Positions 7,803 to 11,427 of a DNA stretch of 11,427 bases are shown here, piece after piece. The notes under the pieces are model-generated. The model saw nothing but the letters and a program-made list of their open reading frames with translations. It did not search any database and was not told the DNA's origin. The DNA is from Euperipatoides rowelli (taxonomy: Eukaryota > Onychophora > Udeonychophora > Euonychophora > Peripatopsidae). Position 1 is the stretch's first letter. The number at the start of each line of letters is the position of its first letter. The DNA lies in the NCBI GenBank assembly GCA_003024985.2, contig PXIH01S0003962.1; one strand, 5' to 3'. Made by a program: the position numbers and the translations under genes.

Positions 7803-8300
7803 AACAGAAAAGGCAATGATTTGTTTGATTTCTATTGTTGATAGCTTCATTTTTTAGTTGATGTTCCTAAAATGCATAAATGCAAATTTATTTATTTATT
7901 TAACTATAAAGTAAAAATTTACTAGCGATTTACAGATAGAATTTACATTTCTAAAAAAAAGTTAAAAAGTTATTTCAAGCAAAAAGTATCAAAATGCTAA
8001 ATAAGTGAATAATTTATTTACTTATTTAAAATGAAGAATATTTTCAGACTATTACAGAACTATATTGATATCTTAAATATTGTATGCTTCCGGGGCTCCC
8101 GTATCTCACTGGAGGAGTTCAGAAACTTCAGAACTCCAGTTCAGCAAAAACAAAATCACTTTAATACCTTAATCTGAATACATATATATCCTTCTCCCCC
8201 CACCCCATTATCAAACAACTGCTCCTGCATCTCTGATGTCCAAAGGGGTGTAGACATTTTTTTTTGGAGGGGAGGTCTAGGATGTAGCTCATATAATATA
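7803..8300. other. AT-rich flank downstream of the LTR element
   Basis: No gene is recognisable. The stretch contains a TTTATTTATTTATTTAA tract (about 7889-7905), an AT palindrome (7999-8027), a 7-bp perfect hairpin GGAGTTC/GAACTCC (8114-8137) and a G-rich segment (about 8243-8280) reading GGGGTGTAGACA, nine T and GGAGGGGAGGTCTAGG. The last resembles short G-rich dispersed repeats often seen in invertebrate genomes; that is an impression, not a search. Confidence 0.5.
7999..8027. repeat. AT-rich palindrome, copy 2
   Basis: AAATAAGTGAATAA (7999-8012) and TTATTTACTTATTT (8014-8027) are reverse complements at 13 of 14 positions around one T. It is nearly the same palindrome as at 7519-7552. Confidence 0.7.
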
Positions 8301-8338
8301 CTTTATATTTTTTTGATAAGCCTTTTTTTTTTTTTGAC

Positions 8339-8513
8339 TGTTAGAACCAGAAGACAAAATTCTTGTTTTTTCCGTAGCATAAATTGGTGGAATGCTCTTC
8401 ACACTGACATTGTAACAGCTAATCCTTTCAGTCTCTTCAAATCTAAATTAGATTTTGATCTTGTTTTAACTGAAAAACGGCTTATGCCAATTACATTTCA
8501 GTGTAAATATTAA
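8339..8513 (+). pseudogene. C-terminal tail of a LINE reverse-transcriptase protein
   Basis: The plus frame after the poly-T run reads VRTRRQNSCFF, RSINWWNALHTDIV and FSLFKSKLDFDL before stopping at TAA 8511-8513. This is the familiar end of many non-LTR (CR1/jockey-like) ORF2 proteins: R-x...F-F, R-x-I-x-x-W-N-x-L, then a hydrophobic segment and F-K-x-x-L-D. Only the last 60 or so residues remain; the upstream side is a T-rich tract with no RT motifs. It runs in the opposite direction to the LINE at 8661-10048. The clade cannot be fixed from this short piece. Confidence 0.65.
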
Positions 8514-8660
8514 TCTACATGCACATAAAGAGAAATCAATAAAAAATTAGAACATAAAAACATCTAGCCAATATAAAAACAAACAATACAAACACAAAAT
8601 ATAATTTCTAATAATGCAATCCAAACATGGATTGAATGAAGAATTGACTGTTTGACCCAC

Positions 8661-9241
8661 TTATTCTTGAGTTAGGTAAACCTTGCTCTCAGAAACAAAT
8701 GGTCTAAAATTGTTAAAAGGTGGTAAATTATATATGTTACACCATTTCATGGATCTAATAATTGAACATCGCAAATACAAATTATTATTAAATAAAGGAA
8801 TTCTAAAGATACAGGATGACCTGATTATTCTAGACGGGGCATTAATATAAATTAACTCAAGTAGGTGGGGAACATCATAATAGGAATGCAATATGTTAAA
8901 TAGAAATTTTAGTTCCTGCAATTGTCTTCGTATTTGAAGTAATTCTAGTTTAAAAAAATTTAAGGTTTTGATGATAGCTTGGTCTTAATTAAGATGAAGT
9001 GAAACCACATTTAAATGAAAAGTATCTAAGGAAAGAACTTTGGCCTTTTTCAATTGATTTATTGTTTCCTTCCGTTATTCCTGACCATATGACCGAGCAA
9101 TAAGTTTTTATAGAATAATGATAAATTTCTAAATTTAACTTTTGTAAGCTTAAAGATATTTTTGTTCAATATTGCTTTGAATTTTGTAAACATTTCAATC
9201 TATTTTTATGTCTCATGCAATAGGTCAAAATTGACCCCTAA
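8661..9241 (-). pseudogene. LINE ORF2 3' half (after the RT core), minus strand
   Basis: Continuation of the LINE at 9784-10048 beyond two insertions. It starts with LGVNFD (9241-9224), the standard D-L-G-V segment after the RT core, then HIEMFTKFKAIL-like text with stops, YCSVIWSG (9102-9079), KSIEKGQSSFLRYF, and in a 86-codon frame (8921-8661) MQELKFLFNIL, DVPHLLELIYI, PSRIIRSSCIFRIP and a final WCNIYNLPPF...FRPFVSESK. These match the order of C-terminal motifs of jockey/CR1-type ORF2 proteins: YCS-x-x-W, L-x-x-L, P-x-R...F, then the last F segment. Several frameshifts and stops make it a pseudogene. Confidence 0.75.
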
Positions 9242-9380
9242 AACATTACAAATAAATAAACAAACATTTTATCAGGTTAAGAACTAATATTTTTTTGATT
9301 AGTTTTTTTTTTTGACAGCCTCCATCCCTTCCCTGAATACACCCTTGGCCAGTTTGAGAAATAAAAAATATGGCAAGCCT
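9242..9380. mobile_element. About 140-bp insert splitting the LINE at its DLGV motif
   Basis: On the minus strand the LINE text stops at KCITD (about 9395-9381) and resumes at LGVNFD (9241). Between them lie about 140 bases with no LINE similarity: a T-rich core (9288-9316), a pyrimidine-rich GCCTCCATCCCTTCCCTG block and an A-rich start. CCTA occurs at both borders (9237-9240 and 9379-9382), a possible 4-bp target duplication. The insert type is unknown; a short non-autonomous element is the simplest reading. Confidence 0.45.
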
Positions 9381-9442
9381 ATCGGTAATACATTTAAGTG
9401 TCTGACCATTAATACTATAAGTAATATCATTTTGGGGACCAA
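9381..9442 (-). pseudogene. Small LINE segment between two inserts
   Basis: The minus strand reads GPQNDITYSINGQTLKCITD in one frame. Y-x-I-N-G-x-x-L is the segment that precedes D-L-G-V in non-LTR ORF2 proteins. It joins the RT core at 9784-10048 to the 3' half at 8661-9241. Confidence 0.6.
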
Positions 9443-9579
9443 TTTTTAAAAGGAAGTGATTATTCCTACGGGGTGTCGAAATAATACTTTCCTACCGTAG
9501 TCCTTATTCCTACGGGGGGCGCTTAATCGAACGGATCATTAGCTCATGCGTAGAATCGTAAACATTATAGATTGTATTT

Positions 9580-9597
9580 AAACTCAAATTTGAGTTT
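9580..9597. repeat. Perfect 18-bp palindrome
   Basis: AAACTCAAA followed directly by TTTGAGTTT, with no loop. It lies inside the MITE-like element. Confidence 0.85.
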
Positions 9598-9632
9598 TAA
9601 AATTAGAAAGTGACGTAGAAGCTAGCACGTTT

Positions 9633-9650
9633 TATGTAATAGATTACATA
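9633..9650. repeat. Perfect 8-bp inverted repeat
   Basis: TATGTAAT and ATTACATA flank AG. It lies inside the MITE-like element, 35 bases from the other palindrome. Confidence 0.85.
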
Positions 9651-9783
9651 TTTTTAATTTAAAAAGATATTCATTCAATAATTTCAGTTTACATTTATTT
9701 AGCATTGGGGAATACGATATACATTTACCACGCATGCGTAGTTTACTCTACCCCCGTATGAATAACGCCGGCCTTTTTAAAAG

Positions 9784-10048
9784 CACACATTTATCCGGGT
9801 TTAGTGTTCAATTCATTTGTGATTTACCAATCGTAAATTTTATCAATATTTTCTTGTAAAATTTTAAAATCTTTAGTTGAATTTATTGATGTATAAATTT
9901 TTATCTCATCTGTATATAAGCCTAATTTTATTTTAAAGGTAATATATTTTTTTTTCCAATATCTGCTGTAAACAGATTGAATAGACAAGGCAGACAGAAC
10001 AGTTCCTTGAGGAACACCTTCGTTAATGTATCTCCAATAATAATAATC
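9784..10048 (-). pseudogene. LINE reverse-transcriptase core fragment, minus strand
   Basis: A 74-codon stop-free frame (10048-9827) holds two RT motifs at the right spacing. GVPQGTVLS (10018-9992) is the RT template-grip motif of non-LTR elements. Thirty-four codons later comes LYTDEIKIY, where YTDE (9916-9905) replaces the catalytic F/Y-A-D-D. Then follow LQENIDKIYDW (to 9827), a stop, and, after a frame change, NELN and KC (about 9800-9790), the segment L-N-x-x-K-C. The loss of the second catalytic Asp and the stop show it is dead. The frame runs into the MITE-like insert at 9783. Upstream of 10048 is a TAG stop (10051-10049), and RT text fades before the SINE-like block. Confidence 0.8.
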
Positions 10049-10118
10049 CTAAATTTCATTACATTTTACCTAAAAGTGCAATTTAAAATTGAAAAAGAAA
10101 AAAGTGTGACTGGTTGAT

Positions 10119-10220
10119 CTACTGGAATCCGGGTTCGATTCCAGGTAGTAAAAAAAAAATAAACTTCCAAGGTCACTCAATGGCCTTGCTAAAATTTACA
10201 TTAAAAAAAAAAAAAAAAAA
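10119..10220 (+). repeat. tRNA-like SINE remnant with poly(A)
   Basis: GGTTCGATTCC (10132-10142) matches the RNA polymerase III B box and sits in a T-arm-like context. CTACTGGAATC (10119-10129) also pairs with GATTCCAGGTAG (10137-10148) with one bulge. A run of A follows, then a second hairpin, CAAGGTCA (10168-10175) with TGGCCTTG (10181-10188), and an 18-base poly(A) (10203-10220). No A box is visible about 45 bases upstream, so it is 5'-truncated or decayed. B box, structured body and poly(A) tail are the marks of a tRNA-derived SINE; the family is unknown. Confidence 0.55.
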
Positions 10221-10554
10221 TTTACTTACATATCGTTGATTAAACTAGTAAAACTAATTTATCTGAAATAATCAGCATGAATATTTATAAAACGTATAAG
10301 ATTTCTATAAATATTGAAGACTATGCAAATGCAGAAGCCCAAGATAACAAGAAAATAGCCAAACAAAATTATAAATAAACAAACAATTGAATTACCATAT
10401 TATCTTATTGACAAAATTACAATATACAGTAGATATTGTAATTTAACTCATATACACGTAAATAATAAATGTAGATATTGATAACCTAGTTAAATCTAGA
10501 AGAAATGGCTACCAAAACATTAACGTTCGATGACATCAACATTATTATGCTTAC
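10221..10554. other. AT-rich stretch, possible intron next to the candidate exon
   Basis: No coding frame or known repeat is visible except the perfect 12-bp inverted repeat at 10414-10444. If the exon at 10555-10692 is real, this is the beginning of its first coding intron, read on the minus strand. Confidence 0.45.
10414..10444. repeat. Perfect 12-bp inverted repeat with ACAGTAG loop
   Basis: AAATTACAATAT (10414-10425) and ATATTGTAATTT (10433-10444) are exact reverse complements around ACAGTAG. TACAGTA (10425-10431) covers the loop. Confidence 0.8.
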
Positions 10555-10692
10555 CACTTCTGAAACATCTCTCCACGTTACTATTTGATCTTCAGGTAGT
10601 ACAAGTCTCAAGACTTTATCTTTATATTTTACAAACAGATCTTTCTTTACATCTGTAATTTCTTGAGAATTTTTACGATCACTATCAGCCAT
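10555..10692 (-). CDS. Candidate first coding exon of an unidentified host gene
   Basis: A minus-strand frame begins at ATG 10692-10690 in the context TTCAATGG and runs 46 codons (MADSDRKNSQEITDV..., then KKDLFVKYKDK, LRLVLPEDQ and VTWRDVSEV) to 10555, where GTAAGC (10554-10549) is a strong splice donor in phase 0. The open frame runs on to 10486, but past the donor it turns into low-information text, as expected of an intron. The peptide is charged, well mixed in composition and unlike the transposon remnants. Upstream, ATATTTCAG ends at 10701, a plausible acceptor for a 5'-UTR exon. I recognise no family, and no second exon is identifiable in the window. Confidence 0.5.
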
Positions 10693-10702
10693 TGAATAAA
10701 CT

Positions 10703-11427
10703 GAAATATATTTTTTGCTTCAACCGATACGTATTTACTATTCGTGATTTACTGTTATTATCATAACCGAATTACATTGTCTATTTGCACCATAACAAAA
10801 TTAAGGTAAAAAGTTCGTTGTTTTTTTTTTTAATAAATGTTTGCACTTTGTAAAAATTTATGTAACATGAAAGTAAATAAATATAAAATTTTATCTGCAT
10901 TAAAAAAAGAAAAGAAGCTATTTGTTGAATAAATAATTAAGAAAATTTCAAACGGTCTATTTGGCGGATGGTTATTATCATTTTTTCTAATTATGTCATT
11001 ATGGAAAAGGTCATTCGGGCGATGCACCGGTGATATTATGGCTGCATTCATTTAATTTTTTTTTTCTAAAGTACGGTATATTTAATGGTCACATGACGTT
11101 ACGTTTTTATTTAGAGATAAATGAACGCAGGTTTGCGACTTCAAAATGGTATTTAAAAATAAAAGTAGCTGTAATCTTCACCAATAAGTGGCGCTGCTCG
11201 AGAACCCTTTTAAAATAAATTATAAAATTATTATCATTTTCCTCATTTAAGCTTAAGATTGATAAATTTATTTTTGAAAAAATATTCTAATTGGTGATAT
11301 ATTATACAATGTCTTTTATTTTGTTTATTAGATATGGATATCTATAGATTTTGACTTTTTGTATTCTTCGCAAATAATAATTATTGATTGTTATTAATAA
11401 TGTTAATTATTTTATACAAATGCAAAT
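10703..11427. other. Region upstream of the candidate exon; no clear gene
   Basis: Two frames of 62-73 codons occur here (minus 11051-10830, plus 11030-11218). The first half of the minus one (MNAAIISPVHRPNDLF) looks somewhat protein-like, but it dissolves into AT-rich text without a visible donor, so neither is called. Beyond 11220 the sequence is very AT-rich with nothing recognisable. Confidence 0.4.
10950..11205. promoter_or_regulatory. CpG-richer, promoter-like stretch
   Basis: About 12 CpG dinucleotides fall in 250 bases, many more than in most of the window. It holds an E-box-like near-palindrome GTCACATGAC (11088-11097) overlapping a CRE-like TGACGTTA (11094-11101), a CCAAT (11181-11185) and GGCGCTGCTCGAG (about 11190-11202). 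It lies 260-510 bases upstream of the candidate exon on the minus strand. A promoter is an inference from composition and these short words only. Confidence 0.3.

Larger units (their letters stand above)
9443..9783. mobile_element. About 320-bp non-autonomous DNA transposon (MITE-like)
   Basis: TTTTTAAAAG flanks it as an exact direct repeat (9443-9452 and 9774-9783). The ends are inverted: TTATTCCTACGGGG (9460-9473) against CCCCGTATGAATAA (9752-9765), 13 of 14 complementary, with weaker pairing outward (GG at both tips, about 16 of 22). No coding capacity. Inside are a second copy of the terminal word (9504-9517, exact) and two perfect palindromes (9580-9597, 9633-9650). Two readings of the target are possible: a 9-10-bp duplication (Mutator-like) or TTAA at 9446-9449 and 9777-9780 (piggyBac/Kolobok-like) with ends starting AAGG. 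It sits inside a LINE reading frame. Confidence 0.7.

Noticed and set aside
3539-7807. Five-base target-site duplication around the LTR element (AGAAG and AACAG)
   Set aside because: Only three of five positions agree; not better than chance in A-rich flanks.
10119-10150. An intact tRNA gene
   Set aside because: Only a B-box/T-arm-like part is present; no acceptor stem, D arm, anticodon arm or A box can be folded upstream.
10830-11218. Two overlapping opposite-strand frames of 62 and 73 codons
   Set aside because: No family resemblance and mostly AT-rich text; only the start of the minus frame looks protein-like, which is not enough.

Overview
The window looks like non-coding, transposon-rich nuclear DNA from an invertebrate animal, most likely an arthropod. 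It is very A+T-rich, has no dense gene or operon packing, contains one assembly N (position 198), and is filled with decayed retrotransposons, inverted repeats and A/T tracts. The taxon is inferred from base composition and transposon types; no feature fixes it. I found no CRISPR array, rRNA, intact tRNA or bacterial gene cluster.

Layout. Positions 1-1000 hold no identifiable gene; the minus strand is conspicuously purine-rich and open in shifting frames between about 156 and 800. A 46-codon minus-strand remnant resembling the N-terminal DNA-binding domain of a pogo/Tigger-type transposase lies at 1005-1145. Positions 1146-3540 are AT-rich filler with several hairpins, a cluster of TACAGTA motifs and a short CCCG/CGGG-rich patch (3238-3322). 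Positions 3544-7802 are one complete but dead Ty3/gypsy LTR retrotransposon: 190-bp 5' LTR, tRNA-Leu-type primer binding site, gag, zinc knuckles, protease remnant, reverse transcriptase, RNase H, integrase, polypurine tract and 198-bp 3' LTR. Stops and frameshifts break it, and the protease and polymerase active-site motifs are gone.

From 8300 to 10220 lies a nested graveyard of non-LTR retrotransposons. A plus-strand LINE C-terminus (about 8339-8513) meets, tail to tail, a longer minus-strand LINE (about 10048 down to 8661). That LINE is interrupted twice: by a 140-bp insert exactly at its DLGV motif, and by a 320-bp element with inverted terminal repeats (about 9443-9783). Removing the latter in silico restores the LINE reading frame. 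A tRNA-like SINE remnant (10119-10220) lies just beyond the 5' end of the LINE.

The best candidate for a host gene is a short minus-strand exon, 10555-10692: a clean 46-codon start ending exactly at a consensus GTAAGC splice donor, with a CpG-richer, promoter-like stretch upstream (10950-11205). If it is real, most of the transposons lie in or beyond its first coding intron.

I do not see a convincing new multi-gene system. The most informative observations are the nested-insertion history, the TACAGTA cluster that may be excision footprints, and the candidate exon.
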